Counted from the stretch's first letter, positions 8,594-18,097 are shown. The stretch is 64,000 nt of DNA from Saccharomonospora marina XMU15 (GCF_000244955.1 NZ_CM001439.1:4014643-4078642), one strand, 5' to 3'. Made by a program: numbers and translations. Notes: generated by a model not told the origin, from the sequence alone.

Positions 8594-9135
8594 TTCACGT
8601 CCTCCACCTTCGTGAAGCCGAGCGGCTCGACGTCCGCACGGGGCAACGGTTCTTCGTAGACGAGTGCGCTGATGCCGGTGCCGACCGTGTACTCCAGATA
8701 GGAGCCGGTGGTGGCGTCGCGGCCGTAGTAGGTCTCACACGAGCCCTGCCCGCTGTAGTAGACGCCGTCCATGGCGGGCGCGGGCACCGGCTCGGACTGG
8801 GAGCCGCCGCCTTCCCAGCGGTAGGTCGGGGTGAGCGAGGCGCAGTACGACACCGGCAGCCCGGTGAACACGTAGTAGCCGACCAGTTGACCGTTGCCCG
8901 CCAGCAGGTACACGTAGGAGAGCTTCTGCGGCTCGTCCCAGGTCTTGATCCAGTAGTTGATCGTCTCCCTCGTCGGGCTGTATCCCATCTGTTCGGCGGG
9001 CTGTGCGCTGGTGAGCCGGTCGTAGCCGCTCTGCTGCCTTGCGCGCTCGTGGTCCTGCGCGGTGTCGCTGGTGCAACCTGCCGCGAACAGCAGCGCCACC
9101 ACTGCGACGAGTGCCCTCACCTTCGCGGTGCGCAT
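8590..9135 (-). CDS. Lipoprotein of unknown function
   Basis: A 181-residue exported lipoprotein. A short basic start and hydrophobic stretch lead to the lipobox LFAAGC with Cys21. The mature part has Cys residues near the middle and end of the protein that could form disulfides, and aromatic-rich segments (INYWIKTW, YVYLLAGNGQLVGYYVF). No family was recognised. GAGGAG precedes the ATG by 6 bases. It overlaps the upstream coiled-coil gene by 19 bases and the downstream membrane-protein gene by 4, so it belongs to the same operon. Confidence 0.7.
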   Translation of the reverse strand: MRTAKVRALVAVVALLFAAGCTSDTAQDHERARQQSGYDRLTSAQPAEQMGYSPTRETINYWIKTWDEPQKLSYVYLLAGNGQLVGYYVFTGLPVSYCASLTPTYRWEGGGSQSEPVPAPAMDGVYYSGQGSCETYYGRDATTGSYLEYTVGTGISALVYEEPLPRADVEPLGFTKVEDVK

Positions 9136-9584
9136 GAGGTCTCCTCCTCGATGTCGAGCCGGCGGGGCAGCCCCAGGTCACGGAACCTGCCCGTGGTGGC
9201 CGCCTTGCGCGCGTCGGCGTTGTACTCGTGAATGGCCGAGGCCCTGCTGGAACGCAGGGCGGTGAGCGTGGTCCGGATCTGCTGCACGCGCCGCTGATCC
9301 GCGCCGGGCAGTTCCGCCTGCAGCTGCGCGATGGTGCTTTCCTTGCTCTGGACGGCCGCGCACAGGTCGAAGAAGTGTTCGTAGGCCGCGATGCGGTAGT
9401 CACCACCCGCCTCGACGCGCTCGCGTTGCGCCTGCTGGCCACGCAACTCGGCGGTAGTGGCGGAGAACCATCCCCAGCCGAACGTCCACATCAGAGCCAG
9501 CGCCAGCACGGTCACGACGGTGACCGCGCCGAGCCCGACCACCGTCGCGCTGAGCCGCCAGCCGTGCCGCATCGCCGCTGTCAC
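9117..9584 (-). CDS. Single-pass membrane protein with coiled coil
   Basis: About 155 residues: a short basic N-terminus, one strong membrane helix (roughly residues 10-35, ending FGWGWF), and an extracytoplasmic heptad-like helical region rich in Gln, Glu and Arg (ELRGQQAQRERVE, STIAQLQAEL, RRVQQIRTTL). The GTG at 9584 is preferred: GAAGGGGG lies 7 bases upstream and the GTGA overlaps the stop of the small upstream reading frame. GTG 9593 and ATG 9572 are alternatives. No named family was recognised. Its architecture suggests a membrane-anchored scaffold acting with the neighbouring lipoprotein. Confidence 0.6.
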   Translation of the reverse strand: MTAAMRHGWRLSATVVGLGAVTVVTVLALALMWTFGWGWFSATTAELRGQQAQRERVEAGGDYRIAAYEHFFDLCAAVQSKESTIAQLQAELPGADQRRVQQIRTTLTALRSSRASAIHEYNADARKAATTGRFRDLGLPRRLDIEEETSCAPRR

Positions 9585-9742
9585 CGCCGCCACCCCCTTC
9601 GGGGCCGGTGGGGGACCGCCCCACCGTTGCGCACGACCACCTTCGAGCTACCCGGCTCGCGGTGCCACCGCGGCCGTGCCGGTGACACCGCACGCACGAG
9701 CGTGCGTACCGCCGGTCGCCATCGTCGCTGTTTCGAATTCAT
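9581..9742 (-). CDS. Small basic protein (53 residues)
   Basis: A 53-residue reading frame, rich in Arg and Trp (starts MNSKQRRWRP, ends RPRRGWRR). AAGGAG lies 6 bases before the ATG, and its TGA overlaps the GTG of the next gene (GTGA), the arrangement seen in coupled gene pairs. It is 81 bases downstream of the large kinase gene. No family was recognised. It could be a small DNA/RNA- or membrane-associated peptide, or simply a coupling leader. The ribosome site and overlap are the evidence that it is translated. Confidence 0.5.
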   Translation of the reverse strand: MNSKQRRWRPAVRTLVRAVSPARPRWHREPGSSKVVVRNGGAVPHRPRRGWRR

Positions 9743-9823
9743 CCGCCGCTCCTTGTCGTCACGGCAGAGACGATCGCGCGGCGGAGGTGGTCGGCGGCAG
9801 CGGAAGGTTCCGCCCCCGCGGGC

Positions 9824-12800
9824 TCAGTCGCCGCCGCAGCCGAGGTCCGCGGTGGGCTCTCCCACCTCGGCGAGGCTTCGGCAGACACGCTGCACGACCA
9901 CGTCGGTGTCGGTACGCCACATCGCCACGTCGCTGTCGCTGCCCGCCCTGGCGAGCACGCCGCCGTCCGGGGAGAACGCGAGGTCGTTGACCTCGAAACC
10001 GCGTCCGGAGTTCAGCCTCGCCAGCAGGCCGCCTTCGGCGAGGTCCCACAGCCACACGGTCGCGTCGTCGGTGGTGGCGGTCGCGAGCGTGGTGCCGTCA
10101 GGAGCGATCGCCAGCGCCCGCACCGCGGAGGGATGGTCACCGAACTGACGCCGCAACCGCCCGGTGTCCGCGTCGCGGACCTCGATGTGTCCGTTCAACG
10201 ACGCGAGCACCAGGCTCCGGCCGTCCGGGGTGAAGGCCGCGTCGAGCACCGGGCTGTCGATGGCCACCTCGGTGGGTCGGGTGGTGAGGTCGTCGGCCTG
10301 CCAGCTCAACAACGCAACGGCGGCACCGCTCACACTGTCGGTGACCTGCGCGGGCTCCTCGCTGCTCGCGGCGAGCAGCCGCGAGCCGTCCGGACTGAAC
10401 GCCAACGCCGACACGCCGCCGGGCACGTCGTCCAGCGCGGCCAGCCGCCGCCCGGTAGCCAACTCCCACACCCGGATGCGCGAACCCCGCTCATCGGCGA
10501 GCGAGCGGCTGCTCGCCGCGGCGAGCAACGCGGAGTCGGCGGAGATCGCGAGATGGCCGCGGAACTCGGCGCCGAGCTCCAGTGTCAGCGGTTCTCCTCC
10601 CGGTGGTTGCACCGTGATGGTGCCGTCGAGTGCGCCGACCACCCTGGTGCCGTCCCCGGCGTAGCCGACCGCGGTGGCGATCGAGTTCAGTTCCAGTGGC
10701 GAGGCGGTTGCCCTGCCGGTGGAGTAGTCCCAGGTGTACAGCTTGCCGTCGCCGTCGACGGCAGCAGCGTGGGTGCCGCCCGGCCGGAAAGCCACACCCA
10801 GCACCGAACCGGTGGCCCGCTCGAACCACGCGCCGCTGCGGGGCCAGCTGACGATGCCACCACCGACCTGGGCCGCCACGGTGGTGCTGCCGTCGGCGGA
10901 TGCGGCGAGCGCGATCACGGTCTGCCCCACCACCGGCCCCTGCGCGGGGCCGTTGGGGTACTCGCCGAGCCGCGTGCGGTCGACAGGGTCCCACGCGATG
11001 ACTCTGCCGCCGGTGCCGCTCAGCAGGTAGGCACCGTCGCCGGAGAAGGCGAGGGTTCCCGGTCCCTGCGTGGGGTCGCTGGTGTGTCTGGTGCGGTCGG
11101 CGATCGCGCCCACGGGCTCGCCGGTGACGGCGTCGCGAAGCCGGATGTCGTTGTCCGCCATGCTCGCCGACGCCAGCAGCTCCCCGGAGAACGCCAGTGT
11201 CGCGGGCATGGTCGATTCAGCGTCCGGCGCGGCGTCGCGGTGGGCGGTGTCGCGGTGCACCAACTCGCCGCTGCCGGGGTTCCACAGCTCCACGGTGCCG
11301 TCGATGCGGCCGACGGCCAGCCGTGCGCCGTCCTTGCCGAAGGCCAGGTCGAAGGCGAGCAGGCCGTCCGGGGCGGCGCCGGTCAGCCAGCGCCGGAACC
11401 GCCCGGTGCGTGGATCCCACGCGCCGATGCGGCTGTCCTCGCCGTCGGCGGTCTGCGCGGCCAGCGCCGTGCCGTCGGCTCGCCACGCGATCGGCCCGAC
11501 GGCCACCGCACCCTGGTCGAGCCTGGCGAGCCGCCGACGCTGCTTGACGTCCCACACCCCGACCCTGGCTTCGCCGAAAACGGCGACGGCGAGCATGCCC
11601 GCGTCCGGGGAGAACCGAACCGCCTGCACCGGATCCGAACCGAGACCTGTCGCGAGTGTGAACCGCTGCCCCGAGACGGTGTCCAACACCACGACCTCGG
11701 CACCGGAGCGTCCCATTCCACCGATCGCTACCAGATCACCATCGGCGCTGACGTCGGTGGTGAACACCGGATCGAGCCCGGACTCGTACCGCACCGGGTA
11801 GGTGGCGTTGTCGACCGAGAACAGCGCGCCGCGCGCCTCAGCCGTCGGCGCCGCGCGCCACGCCCGCAGCGCGGTCTTTCGGGCGCCCACCGGGTCCCAT
11901 TCCGCCAGCGCCAGCGACTCCGCCGCGAGCTGCCGGGACAGCGCCAGCTGCGCCTGCGTGCCCGCGTCGTCGCGGGCGTTGACCGCCATTGCCGTGGCCA
12001 GAAGTGCCGCGACGAGCAGCACGGCAAGGCCCGCCACGACCCCACGCAGCCGCCGCGTGCTGCGCTGCTGCTCGCGCCTGCCCGCTTCGAGGAACTCCCG
12101 TTCGCCGTCGGGGAGTTCGCCGTCGGCCTGCGCCCACTCGAGGGCCTCGGCGAGCCGGGCACCCCGGTAGAGGTCGCCTCGGTCGCGTCCGCCCTCCAGC
12201 CAGGCGGCGGCCGCCTCCTGCAGCCGCTGCCGCGACAGCAGGTGCTGGCGGTCGGCCTGCACCCAATCCCGCAACCGTGGCCAGGCGGTCAGCAGCGCGT
12301 CGTGGGCCAGCCGCACACCCTCCTCGTCCGCGGTGGCCAGCCGGGCTTCGACCAGTTCGGCGACCGCGTCGGGGTCCAGTTCGCCGCGGTCGGCGCGGCG
12401 GCGGGCCATGGCACCGTCCGGCAGCACCTTCACAAGGCGCAGCAGGGTGGAGCGAAACGCCGCTGCGCGTGCGGCGTCCAACCGCTGGTAGAGCTGGTCT
12501 GCGCTCACCGCGACGGCTCGGGTGACCCCGCCCGTCGCCTGGTAGCCCGCCAGCGTCAGAGTATCGCCTTCACGGTTGTTCCAGGTCTCCCGCAGCGCGT
12601 GGGCCAGTCTCGGCAGCGCGCCCCGCTCGGCCACGCCGCCGTCCCCCGCGCCGATGTCGGCGACCAGCCGCTCGACGAGACCGTCCTCGATGGACAGTCC
12701 GGCTTCGGCGGCGGGAACGGTGATGACCTCGCGAAGCCCTTCGGGGCCGAGCGGGCCGACCACCACCGGGTTGTCCAGCCCGGCTCGCAGCCGTTCCAGC

Positions 12801-14344
12801 GCGATGCAGTCGGGCAGGTAGTCGGCGCGCACCGCGACGATCACGGCGGCGGGCGAGGCGCAGGCCAGCGCCTCGGCGAACGCGGCGCGATCGGTGGCGC
12901 TCGCGCCGTCGGTGAACAGCTGCTCGAACTGGTCGACCACGATCAGCAGCCGCCGACCACGGCCCGGTGTGCAGTGCCCACCGAAGGCGGCCGGCTCCCG
13001 CCGGATGCTCTCCGCCAGCGCGGCCGGGTCCTCGCCGGTCACGGCGGCCAGCCGGGTGGCCAGTGTCTCCACCGGCCGCTCGCCCGGCGTCAGCGCCAGC
13101 CTCGGCCAGTCGCAGCCTGCCTCGTCGAGTGCGGGGAACAGCCCTGCGCGAAGCAGCGAGGACTTGCCCGTCCCCGAGGCACCGAGCACGACGACCGGTT
13201 CGTTCGCTGCCAGCTGCCGGGAAAGCCGCACCAGCAGCTCTGTCACCTCCGCGGCCCGCCCGTGGAACCACGCGGCATCGCCGGTGTCGAAGCTTCTCAG
13301 GCCCGGGTAGGGGCACGGTTCGCCGTCCGCGCCGGGGCCGTTCGTGGGGCGCGAGTGTCGGCGCTGCGCCGCCGACACTATGGCGCGCAGCAACACTTCG
13401 TCGCCGCCATCGCCCGGTGCCACGGCCGTGCCGGGCGCGGTGGCCGAAGGCGGCGCCGCAGGTTCCCGGTCGGCGAGCGCGGAGTCGGCGGCCGCCAGCA
13501 GTTCGCCCGCGCTCGCGTAGCGGCGGCGGGGGTCCTTGTCCATACCGGTGGCCACGACCAAATCCAGCGAGGGCGGGATTCGTGGGTCGAACACCGACGG
13601 CGCGGCGGGCGGGTCGTTCAGCTGCGCGGCCAGCTTCGCGGCCGCGTCGGCGGCGGGGAAGGGCACCTTGCCGGTGAGGCACTCGTACAGCACGCACGCC
13701 AGCGAGTACACGTCCGCCGCGCCGGTGACGTCCTGCCCGCGCAACTGTTCCGGGGCGATGTAGTCGAGTGACCCCACGTAGCTGCCGGTCCTGGTGAGCC
13801 GCGTGGCCTGCGGTGCGAGCGACACGGCGATACCGAAGTCGGTGAGGTAGGCCTGCTCCCCCGGCTCCGCCTCGCCCTCGTGCTCGTCCTCGCTGTCGTG
13901 CCGGCCGTCGCCCTGGTCCTCGTGCTCGGCGAGCAGGATGTTCGACGGCTTCACGTCGCGGTGCACGATCCCGGCCCGGTGCGCCGCGTCGAGCGCGGCG
14001 GCCACCTGGGACAGAATCCGCACCGCCCGCCGGGGTTCCAGCGGACCGTGGCCGAGCACGCGGCGCAGGTCCGGACCTTCCACCAGCCGCATGGCCACGT
14101 ACAGCCTGCCGTCGGCCTCGCCCGCGTCGAGCACCTCGACGATGTGCCGATCCGCCAACCGCGACAGCAGCTCGGCCTCGCGCCGCAACCGGTCGCCGTG
14201 GCGCTCGTCGGCGGTGTCGGTGAGCAGTTTCAACGCCACGGTGCGGTCGAGCCGGGTGTCCAGCGCGCGGTACACCTGCCCCATGCCGCCACGGCCGAGC
14301 ACGTCGACCAGCCGGTAACGCCCCCCGAGTAGCTCGATGGCCAC
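9824..14344 (-). CDS. Ser/Thr protein kinase - STAND ATPase - WD40 repeat protein
   Basis: A 1506-residue signalling protein. Residues 9-290 form a PknB-type kinase: G-loop GRGGMG, Lys39, HRD at 128-130, DFG at 169-171 and APEQ at 197-200. An unusual acidic insert of about 25 residues (139-164) separates the catalytic loop from DFG. Residues 343 to about 740 are a STAND-type NTPase (EPCPYPGLRSF, then P-loop GASGTGKS at 388-395, and a LLIVVDQFEQLF Walker B). One hydrophobic helix lies near 760-785. From about 850 to the end are repeated WD40 blades (LAFSPDG, VWD, LWDL). GGAGG precedes the GTG start. Kinase-WD40 and STAND-WD40 proteins are known; this triple fusion heading a membrane cluster is the main novelty candidate. 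Confidence 0.9.
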   Translation of the reverse strand: MAIELLGGRYRLVDVLGRGGMGQVYRALDTRLDRTVALKLLTDTADERHGDRLRREAELLSRLADRHIVEVLDAGEADGRLYVAMRLVEGPDLRRVLGHGPLEPRRAVRILSQVAAALDAAHRAGIVHRDVKPSNILLAEHEDQGDGRHDSEDEHEGEAEPGEQAYLTDFGIAVSLAPQATRLTRTGSYVGSLDYIAPEQLRGQDVTGAADVYSLACVLYECLTGKVPFPAADAAAKLAAQLNDPPAAPSVFDPRIPPSLDLVVATGMDKDPRRRYASAGELLAAADSALADREPAAPPSATAPGTAVAPGDGGDEVLLRAIVSAAQRRHSRPTNGPGADGEPCPYPGLRSFDTGDAAWFHGRAAEVTELLVRLSRQLAANEPVVVLGASGTGKSSLLRAGLFPALDEAGCDWPRLALTPGERPVETLATRLAAVTGEDPAALAESIRREPAAFGGHCTPGRGRRLLIVVDQFEQLFTDGASATDRAAFAEALACASPAAVIVAVRADYLPDCIALERLRAGLDNPVVVGPLGPEGLREVITVPAAEAGLSIEDGLVERLVADIGAGDGGVAERGALPRLAHALRETWNNREGDTLTLAGYQATGGVTRAVAVSADQLYQRLDAARAAAFRSTLLRLVKVLPDGAMARRRADRGELDPDAVAELVEARLATADEEGVRLAHDALLTAWPRLRDWVQADRQHLLSRQRLQEAAAAWLEGGRDRGDLYRGARLAEALEWAQADGELPDGEREFLEAGRREQQRSTRRLRGVVAGLAVLLVAALLATAMAVNARDDAGTQAQLALSRQLAAESLALAEWDPVGARKTALRAWRAAPTAEARGALFSVDNATYPVRYESGLDPVFTTDVSADGDLVAIGGMGRSGAEVVVLDTVSGQRFTLATGLGSDPVQAVRFSPDAGMLAVAVFGEARVGVWDVKQRRRLARLDQGAVAVGPIAWRADGTALAAQTADGEDSRIGAWDPRTGRFRRWLTGAAPDGLLAFDLAFGKDGARLAVGRIDGTVELWNPGSGELVHRDTAHRDAAPDAESTMPATLAFSGELLASASMADNDIRLRDAVTGEPVGAIADRTRHTSDPTQGPGTLAFSGDGAYLLSGTGGRVIAWDPVDRTRLGEYPNGPAQGPVVGQTVIALAASADGSTTVAAQVGGGIVSWPRSGAWFERATGSVLGVAFRPGGTHAAAVDGDGKLYTWDYSTGRATASPLELNSIATAVGYAGDGTRVVGALDGTITVQPPGGEPLTLELGAEFRGHLAISADSALLAAASSRSLADERGSRIRVWELATGRRLAALDDVPGGVSALAFSPDGSRLLAASSEEPAQVTDSVSGAAVALLSWQADDLTTRPTEVAIDSPVLDAAFTPDGRSLVLASLNGHIEVRDADTGRLRRQFGDHPSAVRALAIAPDGTTLATATTDDATVWLWDLAEGGLLARLNSGRGFEVNDLAFSPDGGVLARAGSDSDVAMWRTDTDVVVQRVCRSLAEVGEPTADLGCGGD

Positions 14345-14440
14345 GCGTCGCCTCCATCGCGTCCTGCACGCGGTCGCGGGTTCAGGTAGGCAGGATACGG
14401 GCAGGACCGGACCATTCGTGCACGCGAGCTGTGGAGGCGG

Positions 14441-15319
14441 TCACACCGTGGCGGGCAGTGATCCTACCGGTCGTACCGGTCGTACCACCCGGCCGCGAGC
14501 GGGACGCACCAGTTGCGTCGTTCCCAGTGCCGCGTGCACGGCGGCCTGCGCCAGCCGCGCCAGTTCCGCCCGGTCGGCGGCACGGCCGGGCGCGATCTCG
14601 GGGCACACGAACAACTCCAGTACCAGCCCGCGCAACCTCGCGACCCTGCGCAGCGACTCGATCAGCGACTCGGTGCCCACGAAGGCGGGCCAGGTGGTCT
14701 GCCTTCCGTCGCCGCTGCGGTAGCGCAGCGCCACGGGGACAACGCCGACCCCGCCGTCGATGGCGGCCTGGAACAGCGCGGGCCGAAACCGCCCCGACGC
14801 GGACCCGCACCAGGTCGTGCCTTCCGGGGTGACGTTGACCAGCGAGCCCTCCCGCAGCGCGGCGGCGACCCGCGCCACCGTGGCGGGCAGGGTGGAAAGC
14901 CTGCCCCGATCCAGGTAGATGCTGCCCGAGCGGGAAACCAGCCGGCCCAGCACCGGCCAGCGGGCGATCTCGCGCTTGGCGAGTGCCCGCATGGGACGGA
15001 CCGCGTTGACGGCGACGATGTCGAGCCAGGAGATGTGGTTGTTCACCACCAGCGCTCCGCGACCCGGTGAGTCCAACTCGCCGTGCACGACGAGGCGCAC
15101 CTCGAACGCGGCGAGCAGGCCACGAAAGACCAGCCGCACCGCGCGCCGCCTACCTGCCGCGGGAAGCGCGGCCAGGCAGGGGGCCAGCAGCAACGCCACG
15201 CACAGCACCGCGGCGGCTCGGGCGAACCGCACCACTCGGCGGGGCAGGCCGACCACCGGCTCGTCACGGGTCAGGCATCCAGGCCCGCACGGCGACACGG
15301 GCATCCAGACGTGGTCCAT
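14441..15319 (-). CDS. Lysophospholipid acyltransferase (PlsC family)
   Basis: A 292-residue membrane-associated acyltransferase with an N-terminal hydrophobic helix (roughly residues 32-55). The PlsC signature is NNHISWLD (HX4D) followed by VTPEGTTW. It would acylate a lysophospholipid or lyso-ornithine lipid from acyl-ACP or acyl-CoA. The ATG at 15319 begins 5 bases after the stop of the GNAT gene, so the two form one unit ahead of etfBA. The pair, in this order, matches Rv3026c-Rv3027c, and resembles the OlsA/OlsB pair of ornithine-lipid synthesis. The substrate is inferred. Confidence 0.85.
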   Translation of the reverse strand: MDHVWMPVSPCGPGCLTRDEPVVGLPRRVVRFARAAAVLCVALLLAPCLAALPAAGRRRAVRLVFRGLLAAFEVRLVVHGELDSPGRGALVVNNHISWLDIVAVNAVRPMRALAKREIARWPVLGRLVSRSGSIYLDRGRLSTLPATVARVAAALREGSLVNVTPEGTTWCGSASGRFRPALFQAAIDGGVGVVPVALRYRSGDGRQTTWPAFVGTESLIESLRRVARLRGLVLELFVCPEIAPGRAADRAELARLAQAAVHAALGTTQLVRPARGRVVRPVRPVGSLPATV

Positions 15320-15324
15320 ACCGC

Positions 15325-16095
15325 TCACACCTGGGCTCCGAGGAAGAACTTCAGGTACCGCTCGTCCACCTGTTGCAGGTCGAGCAGGACGAAGAAGTCC
15401 GCGACACCGAAGTCCCGGTCGTACGCGGGCGGCCCGCACACCTTCGCACCCAGCCGCACGTAACCACGCAGCAGTGGCGGCAGCGCGCCGCGAGGGCGAG
15501 GCCCGACCGTGTCGACGTTCCAGGGTCGCAGCGGTGTCACCCGGTGTTCGGCAGGCGCGTAGTGCCGGTGCGACACCAGATCCCACACCTGCGCCGCGCC
15601 GATCCCGCCGTCGGCGAGCGGCACCGAGGCACAGCCTGCCAGGTAGCGGTGCCCGGAAAGCAACATGTACCTGGCGATGCCCGCCCACACCAGGCCGACG
15701 ACGGCGCCGCTGCGGTGGTCGGCGTGCACGCAGGAACGGCCGGTCTCCACAAGCCCCGGCCGCAGGTGGTCGATCCTGCTCAGCTCGAATTCGAGGTCGG
15801 CGTACAACTGCCCCGCCTCGGCCGCCCGCCGCGGCGGCAGCATCCGGTAGGTGCCGACGATCTCACCGGTGTTGTCGTCGCGAACCACGAGGTGGTCGCA
15901 GAAGTCGTCGAAGTAGTCGGCGTCCACCCCGGGCCGCGTGGTGTGCAGCCGCGCGCCCAGTTCCCCCGCGAAGACCTGGTGGCGTAGCCGCTGCGCGGCC
16001 AGCACGTCGTCGTTGTCGTGGGCGACGAGCAGCGAGTACCGCGCGTTGCCCGCGCCCGTCCGGTCAGTGCTGGCGAGAAGCTGTGACCGTGTCAT
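15325..16095 (-). CDS. GNAT/OlsB-like N-acyltransferase
   Basis: A 256-residue protein of the COG3176/OlsB-type acyltransferase family. The conserved opening is [23 protein letters not shown], followed by [23 protein letters not shown], and the [14 protein letters not shown] block that binds the acyl donor. In other bacteria such enzymes N-acylate ornithine from 3-hydroxyacyl-ACP. The gene directly downstream is a PlsC acyltransferase, the expected partner for the second acylation. The ATG at 16095 gives the family length; an upstream in-frame ATG at 16158 is less likely. Ornithine-lipid synthesis is an inference from pairing and family. Confidence 0.75.
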   Translation of the reverse strand: MTRSQLLASTDRTGAGNARYSLLVAHDNDDVLAAQRLRHQVFAGELGARLHTTRPGVDADYFDDFCDHLVVRDDNTGEIVGTYRMLPPRRAAEAGQLYADLEFELSRIDHLRPGLVETGRSCVHADHRSGAVVGLVWAGIARYMLLSGHRYLAGCASVPLADGGIGAAQVWDLVSHRHYAPAEHRVTPLRPWNVDTVGPRPRGALPPLLRGYVRLGAKVCGPPAYDRDFGVADFFVLLDLQQVDERYLKFFLGAQV

Positions 16096-16185
16096 GCGCC
16101 GATCCTCGCGCCGGATTGCGAAGCCACGGAGTGCCGATCGTGTCCTGCGGCTGCACAACGCGTTAAAACCGCGTTCGCCGACGCG

Positions 16186-16222
16186 AACCGGCCACCGGGA
16201 CGCGAGGTCCCGGTGGCCGGTT
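16186..16222 (-). terminator. Terminator downstream of etfBA
   Basis: A perfect 15-bp stem (16186-16200 with 16208-16222) closes a 7-base loop (CGCGAGG). It lies 10 bases after the etfA stop codon and ahead of the GNAT gene, separating the etfBA operon from the acyltransferase pair. Confidence 0.75.
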
Positions 16223-16232
16223 TCGACAGCGG

Positions 16233-17192
16233 TCAGCCCTTGCGCTTGGCGACCTCTTCGGTGAGCTGCGGGGCGACGTTGAACAAGTCGCCCACCACGC
16301 CGAAGTCGGCGATCTCGAAGATCGGCGCCTCGGGGTCCTTGTTCACCGCGACGATCGTCTTCGACGTCTGCATGCCCGCCCGGTGCTGGATGGCACCGGA
16401 GATGCCGAGCGCGACGTACAGCTGCGGCGAGACCGTCTTACCGGTCTGGCCCACCTGGAACTGCGCGGGGTAGTACCCGGAGTCGACGGCGGCACGGGAA
16501 GCGCCCACCGCGGCGCCGAGCGCGTCCGCCAGCTTCTCCACGACCTCGAACTTCTCCGCCGAGCCGACACCGCGGCCACCGGAGACCACGATCGACGCCT
16601 CGGTGAGTTCGGGTCGGTCGCCACCGACCACCGGCTCCACCCCGGTGATCCGGGCGGCCTTGGCCGGGTCCGCGGCGGGCAGCGAAACCGACTCCTCGGC
16701 GCCTGCCCCCTCGGCCTGCTCGGCCTCCACCGCACCGGGGCGCACCGAGATCACCGCAACGCCCTTGGCGGCCTTGGCCTTCACCGAGAACGCACCACCG
16801 AAGACGGACTGCTCCACGGTGCCGTCCGCGCCGACGCCGACGGCGTCGACCAGCCAGCCGGAGCCCAGGCGGGCGGCGAGCCTCCCGGAGACCTCCTTGC
16901 CCTCGGACGTGGCGGGTACCAGCACCGCCGCGGGCGATGCCTGGTCGGCCACCGCCGCCAGCGCGTCGACCTTCGGCGTCACCAGGTAGCCGGTGGCGTC
17001 CTCGGACTCAGCGGCGTAGACCTTCGCCGCGCCGTAGGACGCCAGCGACTCCCTCGCCTTGCCTGCGGTGCCGGGAGCGCCGACCACGACCGCGGAGGGC
17101 TCACCGAGCGCCCGCGCCGCCGTCAGCAGCTCGTAGGTGACCTTCTTGACCTCACCGTCGACGTGATCGACGAGGACGAGAACTTCGGCCAT
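16233..17192 (-). CDS. etfA: Electron transfer flavoprotein, alpha subunit
   Basis: A 319-residue FixB/EtfA protein. The C-terminal FAD-binding region is intact: [10 protein letters not shown], then [39 protein letters not shown] and [13 protein letters not shown]. With EtfB it carries electrons from acyl-CoA dehydrogenases to ETF-quinone oxidoreductase. The ATG at 17192 lies 38 bases after the etfB stop, in an etfB-etfA operon. Orthologous order to Rv3028c-Rv3029c. Confidence 0.97.
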   Translation of the reverse strand: MAEVLVLVDHVDGEVKKVTYELLTAARALGEPSAVVVGAPGTAGKARESLASYGAAKVYAAESEDATGYLVTPKVDALAAVADQASPAAVLVPATSEGKEVSGRLAARLGSGWLVDAVGVGADGTVEQSVFGGAFSVKAKAAKGVAVISVRPGAVEAEQAEGAGAEESVSLPAADPAKAARITGVEPVVGGDRPELTEASIVVSGGRGVGSAEKFEVVEKLADALGAAVGASRAAVDSGYYPAQFQVGQTGKTVSPQLYVALGISGAIQHRAGMQTSKTIVAVNKDPEAPIFEIADFGVVGDLFNVAPQLTEEVAKRKG

Positions 17193-17230
17193 GAGTTGGT
17201 TTCCTTGTCTGTCGATGTCTGCCGGTGCTG

Positions 17231-18016
17231 TCAGATGATCTTCTGGCCGACCAGGTACTCGGCGACCTTGCTGCCGCCGTCGCCCTCGTCCTCCACGCGC
17301 TGGCCCGCGGTGCGCGGCGGCTTCGGCGAGGCCTCCAGGACGGTGGACCACGCGTTGGCCAGGCCCACCTCGCTCGCGTCGACGCCGAGGTCGGCCACGG
17401 TCAGGGTCTGGACCGGCTTCTTCTTCGCGGCCATGATGCCCTTGAAGGAGGGGTACCTCGGCTCGTTGATCTTCTCGGTCACGCTGACCACGGCGGGCAG
17501 GCTCGCCTCGAGGTGCGTGATGCCGTCCTCGGTCTCGCGGTCGACCTTCACCGAGCCGCCGTCCACGGTGAGCTGGCGCGCGTGGGTGAGCTGCGGCAGG
17601 CCGAGCAGCTCGGCGAGCACCGCGGGAACGGCGCCGCCGCGACCGTCGGACGCCTCGTTGCCCGCGATCACCAGGTCCACGCCTTCGATCTGACGGACGG
17701 CCGCGGCGATCACCTTGGCCGTGGCCAGCATGTCGGAGCCGTGCAGCGCCTCGTCGCAGACGTGGACGGCCTTGTCGGCTCCCATCGACAGTGCCTTGCG
17801 GATCGCGTCGGTAGCGCGCTCGGGACCGACGCACAGGACGGTCACCTCGCCCTCGCCCGCTTCCTTGATCTTGAGCGCTTCCTCGACGGCGCGCTCGTTG
17901 ATCTCGTCGATCACCGCGTCGGCGGACTCGCGGTCAAGGGTGTGGTCGGTCTCGGACAGCTTTCGCTCCGAGTAGGTGTCAGGCACCTGCTTGACCAGGA
18001 CAACGATGTTGGTCAT
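17231..18016 (-). CDS. etfB: Electron transfer flavoprotein, beta subunit
   Basis: A 261-residue FixA/EtfB protein. Characteristic segments are NIVVLVKQVPDTYSE at the start, EEALKIKE, AGNEASDGRGGAVPAVLAELLG, and the recognition loop ending in KGIMAAKKKP that contacts acyl-CoA dehydrogenases. An AAGGAG site precedes the ATG at 18016. It is the first gene of the operon. Two inverted repeats lie 82-127 bases upstream in the intergenic region shared with the divergent degV-family gene and probably govern one or both. Confidence 0.97.
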   Translation of the reverse strand: MTNIVVLVKQVPDTYSERKLSETDHTLDRESADAVIDEINERAVEEALKIKEAGEGEVTVLCVGPERATDAIRKALSMGADKAVHVCDEALHGSDMLATAKVIAAAVRQIEGVDLVIAGNEASDGRGGAVPAVLAELLGLPQLTHARQLTVDGGSVKVDRETEDGITHLEASLPAVVSVTEKINEPRYPSFKGIMAAKKKPVQTLTVADLGVDASEVGLANAWSTVLEASPKPPRTAGQRVEDEGDGGSKVAEYLVGQKII

Positions 18017-18097
18017 GGATCTCCTTAGGCGCACACGCGAGGCGTTACTGCTCGGTAGATTAGGGCCTCCTCGGCCGGGCCCGCTCCGCGAGGTGAC

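Noticed and set aside
10133-13771. A 1212-codon open frame on the + strand
   Set aside because: It is antisense to the kinase-STAND-WD40 gene. Its translation is low-complexity Arg/Gly/Gln-rich with no domain, as expected from high third-position GC.
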